Positions 24,724-38,046 of a stretch of 64,000 nt of DNA are shown one piece after another (position 1 is the stretch's first letter; every line of letters begins with the position of its first letter). The translations under genes and the position numbers were made by a program. The notes below the pieces were generated by a model. It searched no databases, was not told where the DNA came from, and was given only the letters and a program-made list of their open reading frames with translations. Location: assembly GCA_020465985.1 (NCBI GenBank), contig JAANYP010004670.1, positions 116,075-180,074 on the forward strand, given 5' to 3'. This stretch comes from Centrapalus pauciflorus. Its lineage: Eukaryota; Streptophyta; Magnoliopsida; Asterales; Asteraceae.

Positions 24724-25920
24724 TTAGTCGTGGCATCCTGCCTTGATTGAAAACATTCTTAAAAAAAAAAAAAAAGAAATGGTGAACATTAAACGACGTC
24801 TAGCTACACGAAGTATTTTATTAAGATTCGTGATGTGCCAAGTTCTTGGGATCTTCGTTCCGTCCAAGCATTCTAAGAGGTGTGCGCCCCCTCCTAAAAC
24901 TTGTGTTACGCGATAAGGGCCTTCCCACATGGCTGAAAGCTTGCTAGTGGTAGCTGACCTGCTTGCTTCATTGCTACGCATAACCAGGTCACCGAGTAGT
25001 ACTGTTTTATACTTGACCCTCCTGTCATAATATCTCTTCATCTTAGCTTTCACAACAGCCTGTTTCATTTGGGCTAACTCCCTTTTTTCCATTAGTAAGT
25101 CTAGATCCAGACACCTTTGTTCCTCAGTCCCTCGCTCAGTGAAAGTAACCACTCTAGGTGAGGGGACACTGATTTCAGCAGGTAGCACTGCCTCTGACCC
25201 GTAGACCAGGCTGAAAGGGTTTTCACCTGTGCTGACTTTAGGCATGGTACGGAGTCCCCATAAGACATTAGGGAGTTCTTCTACACATCCGGTCCGGCAG
25301 GCGCCTAGGCGTGCTTTTAGCCCCTTCAGAACTTCTCTGTTAGCCACCTCAGCCTGACCATTAGCTTGCGAGTGTGTCACTGACGTGAAGCGTTGCTCAA
25401 CCCCTAATTCTTCATACCAAGACTTGAACAGTTCCTCAGCAAATTGCTACCGTTGTCACTAACCATTATCCGGGGAATCCCGAAGCGACAGACGATGTGT
25501 TCCCAGACAAAGTTGTGTACGTGCTTTCCTGAAATTGTTGCCAAAGTCTTAGCTTTCCATTTGGTGAAGTGATCCACAGCCACCAAGAGGAACTTCACCC
25601 GCCTAGGCGCTTCGGGGAATGGTCCTACAATGTCAATTTCCCACTTTGCGAAAGGCCATGATGAGGTGATGGGAACTAACTCGTGTTGCGGTTGTCTAGT
25701 CATGGGGGCGTGTAGTTGGCAAGACAGACATTTCTTAATCTCCTCCCCCACGTCCTGCCTCATGGAAGGCCAATAATAACCCATTCAAAGTATCTTTGCC
25801 ACGATCGCTCTTGCGCCTGAATGAATACCACACGAGCCTTCATGCATTTCTTGGATAATATTAGTGGCATGTGCTGGCCCAACACATCGGAACCAGAGGC
25901 CTAGATATGATATTCGGTAC
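24724..25920 (-). pseudogene. Integrase of the Tat element
   Basis: The HHCC zinc domain is readable from about 25890 (EMHEGSCGIHSG) to CLSCQLH. A stop falls before MGYYWPSM (25784). The catalytic core shows WEIDIVGPFPEA (first Asp), VSDNGSNL (second Asp) and, after a frameshift near 25410, THSQANGQAEVANRE with the catalytic Glu. The C-terminal part includes MWEGPYRV and TWHITNLNK, the usual integrase tail. No chromodomain follows, as expected for Tat. Confidence 0.85.
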
Positions 25921-26193
25921 ATAACATTATCCTTGATGGTGAAGCAAGGTGCCTTGACTCGTAACTCCTTGCCTCCTTTTCATCTCCAGGCAGCGTAACG
26001 CTTAATAGTTATTCATAAATAGGAGTCATCCAAGTGGGATTTACCTCATGGATTTCCATAACCTGCTTAGCCGCTATGGATCTTTCTTCCAGCACCTCTA
26101 CAAGAACCTCTTTGGTAAGATGGGCATTGTTAAAGTGGCTAATTTGCTTAAAACATCCGCCTTCTTGTTCTTACCTCGCGGTATCTGAGATAT

Positions 26194-26913
26194 CTAACAA
26201 CTAGCGAAACCCGCCATAAGGCGTTTTGCCTCTGCCAGGTAGTCTATTATCACCTTGTCCCTTCCTTTGAACGAACCATTGACCTGGTTGGCCACTGGTT
26301 GGGAATCAACGTACACCTGCAGGTCTTCCACCCCCAGGGAGGCAGCCATGCGCATGCCAGCTAGTAGGGCTTCATATTCAGCCTCGTTGTTAGAGGCATC
26401 AAAGTTGAAACGGAGAGCATACATGTGTTCTTTTCCCTCGGGATCTGTTAGAATCAGACCAGCCCCTAAGCATTCCGAGGCGGATGACCCATCGGTATAA
26501 AGACTCCAGATGCTCGCATCTTTTGTCATTGCAGCTGTGGGTGATAGCGTACTTGTTTCAGCCAAAAAGTCAGCTAGAACTTGCCCCTTGTAAGCAGACC
26601 TAAGTCTGAATTCAATATTGTGCTCTCCCAGCTCAGTCGCCCACTTTGCAAGTCTTCCTGATGTTTCCGGCTTCAAGAGGACCTGCCTAATCGGCTGATC
26701 CGTAAAAACTACCACCGTGTGAGCTTGAAAATAACGCCTCAGTTTTCTAGCGGCTTTAACCAAGGCCAGAGATAACTTCTCGAGAGGTGGGTAGTTCAAC
26801 TCGGGTCCTTGCAACGTTCTACTTACGAAATAAATCGGCACTTGCATCTTGTCCCTTTCGGCTAGCAAAACGGCACTTATAGTTTCATCAGACGTGACTA
26901 AGTACATAGTCAT
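26194..26913 (-). pseudogene. Two consecutive RNase H domains of the Tat element
   Basis: The first domain is the ordinary one attached to RT (IYFVSRTLQGPELNYPPLEK, then FTDQPIRQVL). The second starts at WSLYTDGSSAS and runs through NNEAEYEALLAGM and YVDSQPVANQVNG, with the D, E and D metal-binding residues visible. This is the archaeal-type RNase H that Tat elements are known to have acquired. The ORF is intact over 239 codons but is frame-shifted relative to RT at about 26913. Confidence 0.88.
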
Positions 26914-28453
26914 CCTTTCACCTGAATGGGAGCTGTGATCGAGGGGAGCTCCTTTATCAACTTTTTCATTTCCCTGAAAGCGCTATCCGACTCATCCGTC
27001 CACTTGAAACTATTTTTCTTCAACGTACACTTAAGCGTCTTAAAAAATGGCAGTGACCTTTCAGCTGCTTTAGATAAGAAACGACTCAATGCCGCTAGTT
27101 TGTGATTGAGGCTTTGCACTTCCTTGACGATAGAGGGAGCTTTCAGATCTGCTATGGCGAGAGTCTTCTTCGGATTAGCCTTGATGGCATCCCTGGAGAT
27201 TAGGTGACCTAGGAAATGGTCTTCTTCTACTCCAAATGTGCACTTCCTGGGATTAAGCTTCATATTAATCTTCCTCAGCATCTGGAACGTCTCTTCAATA
27301 TCCCCAATGAGAGATTCTTTGGTCCTGCTCTTGGTAACCATGTCATCGACATACACCTCTAGGTTCCACCCAATCTGATCGTTAAACAATTGGTCAACCA
27401 GGTGTTGATAGGTGGCCCCACATTTTTTAGTCCAAAGGGCATTTTGGTGTAACAAAAAATACCTTGACTGCTATGAAATGTCGTCTTGTCCTCATCTTTT
27501 TCATCCATCTGAATCTGATGATACCCTTTGTAGGTGTCTAAAAAGCACTTGAAAGGGAAACCCGCCAAAGACTCTACCTTCCAGTCGATTTCAGACAGCG
27601 GGTAGCAATCCTTAGGGCATGCCTTGTTGAGGTCTTTGAAATCAATACACATCCTCCAGTTGCCATCCACCTTTCTCACCATGACTGGATTAGCAACCCA
27701 CGTGTGATATTTAACCTCCCTTAGTATTCCTGTTGCTACAAGCTTGGCGACTTCCTCGCATACCGCCTGATCTCGTTCGCGCGCCAGGGGTCTCTTCTTC
27801 TGACAGACTGGGGTCACCTAGGGCGCCACATTTAGGGAATGGGTTGTTTTGATTACCATCCCCTCCTCCATTTCAAGTTTTCGTGGGATCCCTGTCATGT
27901 CATCCGGGGTCCAAGCGAAAACATCCTTGTTCTTCTTCAGCAGGTTTTCTATAATTTCTCTCAAGGTTTCAGAAAGGTTGACCCCCACGGAGATAGTTCG
28001 TTCAGGATAGTGGTGATTAACAATCACGTCTATAGTGGCTGGTGACACTTCCTTGATTTTTTCTTTGACGCCTACCGCTTTTTGCACTTGCGAGCATTCT
28101 CCCAACTGTTCCAAACGTTTGGTCAGGATGGTAGCAATACCACTTAGGGTGGGGAACTTCACCATCCCATGCCCCGTAGATACAATAACTTGCAACTTTC
28201 CCAGCGAGGGACGCCCTAAAATGGCGTCGTAAGAAGATTTGGACCGTACCACCAGAAAGGTCACCTACTCTTCTCTCTCCACCTGGTCCTGTCTCAAGGA
28301 TACCCGCAAGTGGAGTTGGTCGAGAGGCCTAAATACTTCTCCCGAGAAACCTATTAGGGTTGTCGAAGCAGGTTGTAGTCTCTTCCGTATGGGATCGGCC
28401 ATTGGCAGGAAGCAATCCTCGTAAAGGATGTCACATGTGCTTCCCCCATCCAT
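26910..28453 (-). pseudogene. Protease and reverse transcriptase of the Tat element
   Basis: The protease remnant begins MDGGSTCDILYEDCF at 28453. DGG stands where DTG or DSG is usual. ILGRPSL follows. In-frame TAG stops lie at 28265-28267 and just upstream of 27817. RT motifs are DGNWRMCIDFKDLNKACPKD, MPFGLKN and, after a frameshift near 27430, the catalytic YVDD at about 27350. The thumb/connection region LNPRKCTFGVEEDHFLGH follows. The polyprotein cannot be translated as one chain. Confidence 0.88.
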
Positions 28454-28592
28454 AAATACCCTCCACAGACATCTTCAATGATAGCCTTGATCACCACTAA
28501 GCCACAATGCGTCATTCCCCCTAGAGGGAAACAAATCTCCGTGCCTTCCGTAATCGACGGCTTGCTTCGTTTGAAAGGGCTTTCTTCACCAG

Positions 28593-30357
28593 CTACCCTA
28601 CCATTAGGATCTCATCAACAGGCTCCTTTAGCTTCGAGCCGTCTGGCGCTTTATCCTTTTGCCAAGCGTACCGCCTTTTCTGGTTATGTTCCTTGGACTG
28701 AGATTTTCCCCTTACATCCCTGACCAGGTGTGAGAAATTCCCAGCTTTAATTGCCCGCTCTATACGTTTATACACCTCTATACAGTCATTGATATGGTGC
28801 CCATTGTTTTCGTGCAACTCACAGTACTCCGCCTGGTTTCTCTTTTTGGGGTCACCCTGCATGCGAGTAGGGGGTTTAAATGAGGAAGCCAGCGTCTTCG
28901 TCGCCAAGATTTCCCTAGGGTCTTGGTAAGCGAAAGGAGAATGTCATTCCTCTTATATCTGTCTTCCATGCGCCCATTCAGAACATATTTGTCTTCTCTG
29001 TCCCGACGACCCCTAAATGAGGTGTCGTGCTCCTTGCCTTGGAAGGACTTATGATTCCTTTCATGATACATTTTCCTAGGAGGTTGATTATGAGTGGACA
29101 TCTCTTGGACCGAATGTAGGCGTAAGTATTTTCCAAGCACTCCTGGTAGGATGCTGGAAGGTCCTGTGTCGGAAACTCAACGAGCTGCCGATGCCTGAGC
29201 CAATGTATCGAACCAGACACTTTGGCATCATCTCCTAGGCCTCTAATCTGTTGACTCTCTAGGTTATACCTTTCCACGAAGGGTCGTAGACCCTCTGCTT
29301 CAGTCTGCTTAATATTGTGTAGCTCTAGGTGGGTCTTGGTATACCATTGCTGCTGCATAAAGTTAGAGCGAAACTTAGCTCTCAACTCATCAAGGCTGTT
29401 AATACCACCTGGTGGCAACGATTCCAACCATAAATGTGCGATACCCTTCAGTGTCATTGAGAACATGTGACACGCTACCTGGGGCACCCACTTAGATATC
29501 TTCATTGCTCCCGCAAACAAGCGCCAATGATTTTCCGGATCCCCAGACCCATCGTATACTCCTACATTAGAAGGTAGCTTAAAAGCCTCAGGAAGTGGGT
29601 AATCTTCGATCCATTCTACGAACGGGGAGGGATCCTTCATGTCAACCTCCTGGAAATGAGGTTTCAGGTTAAGGGGGCTGGCCTTCTTTTGAAACTCTCT
29701 ACGAGCATTGCCCTGGGAGGTTCTGCTTTCAGTGGGAACTATGACTTCTCTTACTCCCCGACGCCCCTGTTCTATGAACCTAACCTGGGGTAATGACTCC
29801 ACGTGCTCCCTTCTTCATGCACCTTTGGTAGCCTCAAGGGTCTTACCCTGCGAGGAGATTTCCCTCCGAGACACCAAAGTGGGTGGTGTAACCAGGTGGA
29901 ACCTGGCGCCTTGTGTTGTTTGCTTAGCCATGGTTTACGGAAGGGGGTCAGCCTCATTTCCAACCAACATTTTGGCTTTAGCCGCTTGAATCTCCTGAAA
30001 TCTTCGAGTTGGCCCCTCACTCGCTTCCAGCTCCTGGGTATCTATATGCTCATCCATCTCTTCAGAGTCCTCGTCCTTATATTCCATCATCACCTCGTTA
30101 CTCCTATCCAGGGACGGCGCCTCAAAGGAACGAGAGTGCTCTCGCATGAGGGCTTGAAGCTGCTCGAAATTTGCCGACACAAACTGACGGTTTATTACGT
30201 GTGTTGCTGGGTCAAGGTTTGGAGGGGCAAGAGGCATTTTAGCGGCTAGCGAAGGTTCTGCTACCCCTGAGGACATCTGGAGACCTGCATGAGGAGGGAT
30301 CTGTTCAACGACTAGAGGGTCTTGAGGACCTGTTTCCACTGCATCCGACTTATCCAT
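28593..30357 (-). pseudogene. gag of the Tat element
   Basis: It starts at ATG 30357, 42 bp after the PBS. The frame is interrupted by TAA at 29935-29937 and TGA at 29815-29817, then continues to 28978, where it shifts. The capsid core is recognisable (DYPLPEAFKLP, then GDPENHWRLFAGAM, then LWLESLPPGGINS). The C-terminal part (28907-28593) holds a zinc-knuckle-like YCELHENNGHHINDC with C, H, H, C residues, followed by the Tat-typical IERAIKAGNFSHLV. A second, shorter copy lies at 53646-54962. Confidence 0.85.
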
Positions 30358-30398
30358 TCTGAACTCCCAAGAGCAAAGCTAATACTGTCGTAACCAAT

Positions 30399-30421
30399 CG
30401 TGTCCCACGGATGGTGCCAAT
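30399..30421 (-). other. Primer-binding site of the Tat element
   Basis: The minus strand reads ATTGGCACCATCCGTGGGA directly after the LTR end GCACAAACA. TGGCRCC-type sites are usual in Tat elements. The tRNA identity is not determined here. Confidence 0.75.
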
Positions 30422-30988
30422 TGTTTGTGCATATGACAATCAATGATTGAGCTAAGGCAGTAAATGTCTTAGAGGTGCTCCTAGTGGTTCTTGATGAAGC
30501 TTTAACGCCTGGAACAAAGACGAAAAGAAAGAGCTATGGTTAATGACAATGCAAGGGGGTTCCCTGCATTGACACTCTGATGCCTAATTAGGCATTCTTT
30601 GTGACGGTATCAATTTAGGAAAGTAGGGAGGCATAGAGAATGTGCATTACACATTTCCAGGCGGAATGTCCTCTTATTTATAAGTCCCCCCGAGAAAGCG
30701 AGACGCTCCCTTGGACGACTCTCATTGGCTGATAAGGTCGTGCGCGGGGTTGTCCTTCCCTACTCCTGGCGAACCAATGAGAAGTCGCCCTTGTGCGCGT
30801 TCTTCTGGGCACTGCCTTTCCCGACAGGATCCTCCTGTTAGGACTCTGATTGTCTTCCCTGGTTGTACCTTCGGGTCAGGCGGAAAGCCGTGGACTTGGG
30901 TATGGCCTAGGCAATATCATTAGAAAGGTTAGGTGGGCCTTTGGGTCAATCACACACATCTATATGCGAGATTGAGCCTAAATGATCA
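30422..30988 (-). repeat. 5' LTR of the Tat element
   Basis: 567 bp, TGTTTGTGCA to AATGATCA on the plus strand. It is closer to the LTR at 55027-55593 (same length, about 20 differences by eye) than to its own partner at 20009-20536. Confidence 0.9.
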
Positions 30989-31648
30989 ATATCTTATATT
31001 AATAATCATATATTAAATATATCAAGATAATTACGTGTATAAATAATCTAGTTAAATAAATTAATCAAATAACATTCAAAAACTCATTTTTCTTTCCCAA
31101 TAATGTTGTTTTCAGTTTTTCTTTCAAACTCTGATAAATTTCAAGAAAATAATATAATGTGAATAATTTATTTTTATTCTTGTTTGATGCCACAAAATTT
31201 AAAAAGAAAAATCTAGGAATTCGCCTCAGCGATTAAATTTAAGGTTGTTATCTCTTTAATGTTATTATATCATTAGTTAAACTATATATGGATTTAATTT
31301 TACTTAATTTCTAGCTTCAATTTTTACATTTTAAAGGTGTCATTTGGATCCGTATTCTGTTAATTGGATCGACCAAATCATACCTCTAAATTTTTACATA
31401 GCAAATTCATGTTGACTTAGCCCTCTTTAGCTTTTTGTCGCTTTGTTCGTGTCGGGTTCACAAATTTGTCATGTCAGGCCTTTATCACAAGGAAGTTAAT
31501 TGGGATTTAATATTTGTGGATAAAGACTTGTATTGTACCGTTAATTGAGGGTCTTATACGTCTTCTAGTTGGAAGTATATAGGGTCTTGAATGTAACGTT
31601 ATTGTCTAGTTATTTAGTTTGTTTTCAGTTTGTTTCTACTAATCTTTA
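30989..31648. other. AT-rich host flank, nothing recognised
   Basis: It starts with the ATATC target duplication. The first 29 bp recur at 55594-55622. No coding signal. Confidence 0.5.
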
Positions 31649-34600
31649 TCTTTACTACTAATAAAGCATTTAGCTTTTTACAAGATACAATGCACAAGGT
31701 ACAATCAGGTAATGCACAATCTTTTGAAAATTAAGACTTACAAGTCTTTAATGCATTAAGTACAAATAACTCATGCAGTAAACAGAAAAGAGAAAAGCTT
31801 CATCGGGAACTACCAGACTCTTCCTCTTCTCTGCCTCCCTCACTGTCTGTTGCTGGAATTCCCAGTTTCCCACACACGTTAGGCTTTCTTCGAATCTACT
31901 TCTGTTCTGATCATCGACGGACCATCACATCGGAGGCCTTTTACGATCTTCGACCAAGCAACCACCCCTACTCTCCATTTTTTCCAGCGGTAGTTGAGCT
32001 CTCGATCCGTCAATCCTGGCAGCCAACAAACGCGTAGCAGGTAACTCTCTGTGCTTTCTCTCGATCTCACTCTCTCACCCTCACGCAACTGGTAAATTTC
32101 TATGATTTTCCAAGCAGGTACTCCATGAACGCGAAGATGAGGCCAAATCGGCTAATATTGATGAAAGGGCATGGCAGGCCGACTACTTTAACTCCTCTTC
32201 TTTAGCTGTTCATTTCCCGGTTTGTGTAAATAGGTTAACAACTTCTTTTTGGGGCGTGTTGTGGTATTTTTATTATATTGTTATACCTGTTATGCTCTCA
32301 TATTTTTCTTTGGATTTTTTTTCTTGATTTACATACAGGTGAAGGACTTTCCTGATTTAAAAGGTGTTGCCGGTAAGAAAGGGGTGTGACACCTCGACAT
32401 CTTTTCTTATGCTTATTCAATCCTCTATCGCCATGTAATGCTTTTTTTTTCTTAAATTTTAGTTTCAGATCTGCTCTTCCAAAGCCTTGATCAAAAGTCT
32501 GAGAATCAATACTATATCAAATGATTTCCGTTGTCTTCCACACTTGCATTGTTGAAAGATCCTATTATTGTTTCCAATGGAGCAGGTAATGCCAGATTGT
32601 GACTAATAAAAGCATATTGCCAAATTCTTCAAATAATGGTATTCTATTTTTGTGCATAGCAATGACAGATTGTTTATAGTAGAAAATTGATTTTTTAAAG
32701 ATCAATTGTTAGTCAGTCTAATCAAATTCATTTGATTTACTCTAATAAGACCAATTGTTTCAAAAATAGGAGACTGATGAATTGGGCTTTCTATTGTTTT
32801 CAAATTTAGTTTGATGTTATTATTGAAATTAAGTGGATCATGAATCAATAAGTAATGTTAGGATAAACTTCTGAAAATTTCATCCTTGACGGGAACTTGT
32901 GGTAAGTTCAAATTCGTTTAAGTTCATGTTAATTTTTTTTGGCAAGTATGAGATTTTTTGATTTTATTTATCAGTGAAGTTCACTTTTTTATTAATTTTG
33001 TGAGTTGACAATTGCACAATTCATGTTTAATTTGACAGACATATCCTCTCGGCAACCCATGCTCTTCTTTCAAGGTCATCAATTCGTTGAACCTCTTTAA
33101 CTCGTTCAATCGGTTATACAATTTTCTAATTTGATGTTGTATGAATTGTGATCGATGCTTAATCTGCTTTATGTGGTTTTATGAGGGTAAATATTGGTAT
33201 AATGAGTGAGAAGGTATAAATTTGGGAAATTTGAAGTATACGATTGCTCTTATCTACTTATGGAGTGAGGGTAACCAGAAATTGAGATGATTTTGATCGA
33301 TGAAAAGGTATGATTTGTGGTCAATTGTGTGCATTGATGAAACAAGTTACTTACTTACTTGGGCTAGATTTGCTACTTTGTTTTGTAATTCTTTTTACTT
33401 TAATTGTTAAAAATTTGAGAATTTTTAGTCATCAATAATGGAGCAGTATGTAGCTATATTTAAATTCAGTCATTTTGTGAATTAAGTTGATTAATTAGTT
33501 AAATTTTTTTGAAATTTAGGTATTTATGTGTGGGATTTAATTGGTGATCAATTAGTTCCATTCATATATATATGTAGAGGGGGAACTATGGTATATACTA
33601 TATAGCACCATAGGCTTATAAGCTTGAAATAGTTGTACTTTATGCCTAAAAATGTGTACATCTCTATAATTATCTTTATCCTCTCCAAGACTTCAAGAAC
33701 AGGTCCTACCCTTTTGAGATTTTAAGCATTTGTTTGACTTTAGAAGTCAAAGTTTGCGTCTTGTGAAATTCAGTCTTTTTGTGAATTAAGTTGATAAATT
33801 AGTTATAATTTTTTGGATTTAGGTTCTTATGTGTTGGATTTAACTGATGATCAAGTAGTTCCATACATATGCGTATATGGTTAAACATTACTGTCCTGGT
33901 GAGACATGGGGTACTTAGTTTAGTATAAGCTTGAACTATAGTCATGATTATTAGTCCAAGGATTTTGTGGCTTCAAGTTTTGATAATCAACATTTTTGAA
34001 TTTAGGTTTTTATGTGTGGGATCTTACTGATGATCAAGTAGTTCCATTTAAATGCATATATCATTAAAATTACTCACCTGTTGAGACATGAGGTACTTTG
34101 TTCAGCCTAAGCTTGAACTATAGTCATGATTATCAGTCTAAGGATTTTTGGGGCTTCAAGTTTTGATGATCAACATTTTATCTATTGTGCAACAATTGAC
34201 CCTAAACATGTGGCTGATGTGTCAAACCCACTAATACAGAGTGCCACAAAATAAGTAATAGTATGCACTTTATTCTTGCAACAATTCAAGGAAAACGTGG
34301 CCCGAAGATTACATGCATGCATAAAATAAAGGAAATGGAAAGTAGTTGAATGCATGTGGAATTAGTTTCGCTCAGACTAAAGGAAGTTAGGCTGTGGAAT
34401 TTCCTGGAGATCTGGGTCTGTTTAACGAAGTTCAAAAAACAGACCAATTTTAAATTTACTGTAATTCTTTTTTAAAATTTTTGTTGTAATTTGTGTAGTT
34501 TTGGGTTTTTACTCTACATTCATAAAAGTAATATCAAATTTTAAGTTCATTTATCCCGTTGTACTGCTTCTTCTTGATTAATGGGTTAAATATTTGAAAT

Positions 34601-34833
34601 TTAGTTTTTTATGTGTTCTTGACGAAAGGTGTATTGTGTCTATTTGGTTTGGTTCTGTTGCACTGCTTCTAATAGTGATATATTTACCTCCTGTTGGACC
34701 CGAATTCGATCAAGCATTGAAATCTGGAGCAAGAAATGGTATTGTTCATTGTGGTATTTGCTTATTGGGTTTTAATGTTTAGTTCATAGAAGTGCAGTCA
34801 TGACATTTTTTTCATCCTGATTATAAGACCCCT
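31649..34833 (+). other. Possible Helitron 5' end and gene-leader-like sequence
   Basis: TCTTTACTACTAATAAAGCA at 31649, preceded by A, resembles a plant Helitron 5' end. After it, 31800-32110 looks like a plant 5' leader: pyrimidine-rich, with a splice donor-like CAG/GTAACTC near 32040. Exon-like pieces follow an acceptor-like GCAG at about 32118 (HEREDEAKSANIDERAWQ) and 32339 (VKDFPDLKG). I do not recognise the gene. No separate 3' end is seen before 37400, so this may be an older Helitron or the outer part of the one ending there. Confidence 0.35.
33820..34185. repeat. Tandem duplication, about 185-bp unit, two copies plus a diverged third
   Basis: GATGATCAAGTAGTTCCAT and TTGAACTATAGTCATGATTA occur in both copies at the same spacing. 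A diverged partial copy lies at 33515-33580. Confidence 0.8.
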
Positions 34834-34835
34834 TG

Positions 34836-34874
<39 letters not shown>
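34834..34874. repeat. (GT)n(GTAT)n microsatellite
   Basis: Simple repeat directly before the Helitron 5' end. Confidence 0.9.
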
Positions 34875-34875
34875 A

Positions 34876-37400
34876 TCTATACTACTATATTTTACATTTA
34901 CCCTTTTAGTCTTAAAAACAACTCATGTTGCATAATGTACAACTAACTAAAGCATGATGGCTGAATTTTAAGAGGTACAAGTAATTCTTTCATCAGGTAC
35001 TACTCCTTCTGCATAGGACACAGGAAGCGTGTCTCTAAAAATTTGAAAGTGGATGCAGATGAAGAGTTGCAGTACATGGGAATTAGTTAAAAGTATTGGG
35101 AACAAGCGAGGGGTGCCTGGAAACATCCTATAGAAAAAGATAACAACCATTTCCTTTTCATGTCCGTTTTACTAACTTCTTTTAGTCCTTTGCCACAAGA
35201 ATCTTAATTTTTTTTAGTTCTTGCATTTTACTATTTTTGTGTTTGTGAGGAAATAAATTCATCATCAAGTGAATCACCATTTGTAGTAAGAAACAACACT
35301 TGACCTTGTAAAACTGGTAGGAAAAAGATCAATAGAATACTGATCCTAAACCACTGCTAGAACATACGTGTAAAATTCAGCAACATATTTGCTTAGACGT
35401 ATCCCTGGACCCTAGCTATACTTGTGCTAAACTCAACAACAATTGAGCTAAAAAAACAATTGCAACTCAAAGCTCATGTGTAATTTTTTAATTAATTTGT
35501 TATGCTTGCAGTTTGTATTTTTGGGTTTCACAAACAATTTTTAATATATTGCTTTTTTAGGAGGTAGATTTATATGATCATAAGTTGTTTTGTTACTTCT
35601 TTTGGTACTTTTTTTTGTTTCAAGTCATGTTAAAGTTATTTGAAATGACTCGTAGTTGGTTATGTTATCTTTTATAGATGGGAAGATTATTTTGAAGAAC
35701 ATCATTGATGCCTGACAGGATTTTAGCTGTTGGAAGAAGCTTCATGGAGATATACACATTGCTAAGATGTTAAGTACTACTATACTCAGTGACTTTAAAT
35801 TTGCAACACATATACAAATACGCAGAACACCCACATCAGACTTATATTCTCTGTTTTTCACCATTTTCAGCACCAAACGCAGAGGATTAATGGTGATTCA
35901 ATGTTCTACAAGATCAATTAAATATAAAACTTGAAATGAAATCAAGGCCGAAGGGCAAACCAAAACAGAAATGTAATTCCATGGACAGCAACACTTCAAT
36001 AAATCTCTGAGTTTTTGTTTCAATGATGAAATTAAACTTCCAAAATGCTAAGATGATTAATTCAACGCATAATGGGTTTCCTTTCAACTTTACAATACTA
36101 AAGATTGATTGTTTTGCTTATGAATCCTAGAAACGGTATCATCTAATGCACCCAAGAAAGCATTTTGAATGATACTTTACGTTTAAATCTTGTGGATTCT
36201 CGATGTTTAATGCTTGCTTTGATGATTCCTTTAGCTTGAATTTTTGATTCGGTTGAAATCTTTGTAAACTAATAAAATGCAGAGACGAGCCATTGCCTAC
36301 AGCATTGAGACAACTTCCGCTTGCTGGTTCTCAAGCCATGGCTGATGAGCAGTTAAAGGTGTTTCAGCAAATGGCGGCAGGTGGTGGGGGCCTACTAAAG
36401 AGGAAAGAGCCTGATGATGGGTGGGATGCTGATAAGATTAGCTACAAGCTGTCATGGCACTAGAGTTGTTCTGTTCCAGCGCCTTGTTGGATGCTGATAA
36501 GATTAGCTACAAGCTGATGATGAATTACATTGGTATATGAGGTTTTGGGTTTTCTTGGGTGTGGTTCATCAGCGCTTTTCTTGGAGGCGCTCATTATCAT
36601 TGGAAGAGTTTCTGTGGAGGCGCTCATTGCGGAGAACTGATCACATGCCAATTCCCTCTTTAGCTTGCTGCAGGTCTGGTTGGAGGAGATTTTACTACAA
36701 GCTCGGTTTGTCTTAATGCATGTTGCCTTGTGGATACTACAATTGCGTACTGGTTTGGCTTTGTTGACAGGGAAGCAGTGTACCAAATCATTAGCGTATG
36801 CATAGAATATAGAAATCATTCCTTTCTCACTTCTCAAATCTGATTTTAGTTGTATTCTTTGGCTTCGAGTCCCTTGTTCTAAACCCATATGCTCGTTTGA
36901 GAAATGTAATAAGTTACCCAACTACATATACATGGAGGATGTTGATATTTGATATCCATATATTTTTATTCTGGACAGATTATAGAGTTTTTGAGTTGAT
37001 ACGCGCCTATAAGCACATATTGTACAACCTACTGAAGCTTTGTGCTTCAGATCCTCATAGGCTCATAGCATGAGATTTTAGTTGTGTTCTATGGTATAAT
37101 ATGATTCAATTGTTACCGCTACACTTCTACCCCTGTTGAATTTGGTATAGTTCTACTTTTAATATCATCTTATGGATCTTATATGATTTCTGCTGTACAA
37201 TATTTCTAGGCTGATTTCCAGAATTTAGAAAGACAACAACATGAATGAAGCAATACTAAAAACTATTTTAATCCTCACCACCAATCATATTAGTAACCAA
37301 AATTTAAATTCTAATTTCTTTGAATTCCATATTCCATGAAACAAAAGTCATCTAAACGTAAAATATTTTCCGCCGTCGCTTTGCGCGGGTATGTAGCTAG
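34876..37400 (+). mobile_element. Non-autonomous Helitron
   Basis: It starts TCTATACTACTATATTTTAC at 34876 after A and ends CTAG at 37397-37400 before T, which fits insertion between A and T. A hairpin region with CCGC/GCGG arms (37370-37388) lies about 9 bp before CTAG. Its core, CCGCCGTCGCTTTGCG, matches the end at 5923-5957. No Rep/helicase is seen. Interior pieces look exonic but are not identified. Confidence 0.6.
36297..36462 (+). pseudogene. Unidentified exon-like fragment inside the Helitron
   Basis: An open stretch reads LPTALRQLPLAGSQAMADEQ and then VFQQMAAGGGGLLKRKEPDD before a stop. It follows an acceptor-like AATGCAG at about 36280. Codon use and low stop density suggest a captured exon. 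I do not recognise the protein. A 27-bp piece of it (GATGCTGATAAGATTAGC...) is repeated at 36490-36516. Confidence 0.35.
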
Positions 37401-37985
37401 TTAAATGAAATACTTGTGTTGTACAAGTCCTTGAGTGGGGTACTCCCTAATTAATTTTAGTTTCTTGTCAAGTAATGTAAAATTCATGTAATTACAAACA
37501 TGAAAATCAACGATGTAGATAGGGATTTAAGTGTTTGTGGCAAAGATTTGTTGCCTATTTGATTTCAAGTAAACTCTAAAGCAACAGTACTCCTTTCGTT
37601 TTATTGAAATATCATGCAATATTCACATGTTCGCATACTAAATTTGATAATAGTAATTCCAATATTTTAATGAATAGTTATTATGTGGGTGTTGATATTC
37701 CTGGATATTTATATCCAAATATATTTTTTGTTTTAAATTACAGAAATGGTACCTGTGATTTACATAAAACTTTGGATACGGTTCCTGTGGTTTCAATTTT
37801 GTATAAATGGTCCTTATTTTCACTGTTTACTTGCAAAAATGGTCCCTCTGCCGTTAACTTTAACAATTAAATGGTTAAATCTTTTATAATGACCATTTTA
37901 CCCTTTTCTTTGATAACATTTTGGTCCCTCAAATTCATAGTTCATTTTAATTTTGGTCCATCAAGTAAATATTTTTATTTAACTC

Positions 37986-37988
<3 letters not shown>

Positions 37989-38044
<56 letters not shown>
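37989..38044. repeat. (ATT)n microsatellite, left arm of element A
   Basis: Mirrors the (AAT)n tract at 39967-40026 in the right arm. Confidence 0.95.

Positions 38045-38046
<2 letters not shown>

Noticed and set aside
36460..36921. 153-codon minus-strand frame in the Helitron
   Set aside because: No recognisable motif. It overlaps plus-strand exon-like sequence and internal direct repeats.
37401..37730. Possible gene between the Helitron and element A
   Set aside because: AT-rich, no ORF, no splice-site pattern.
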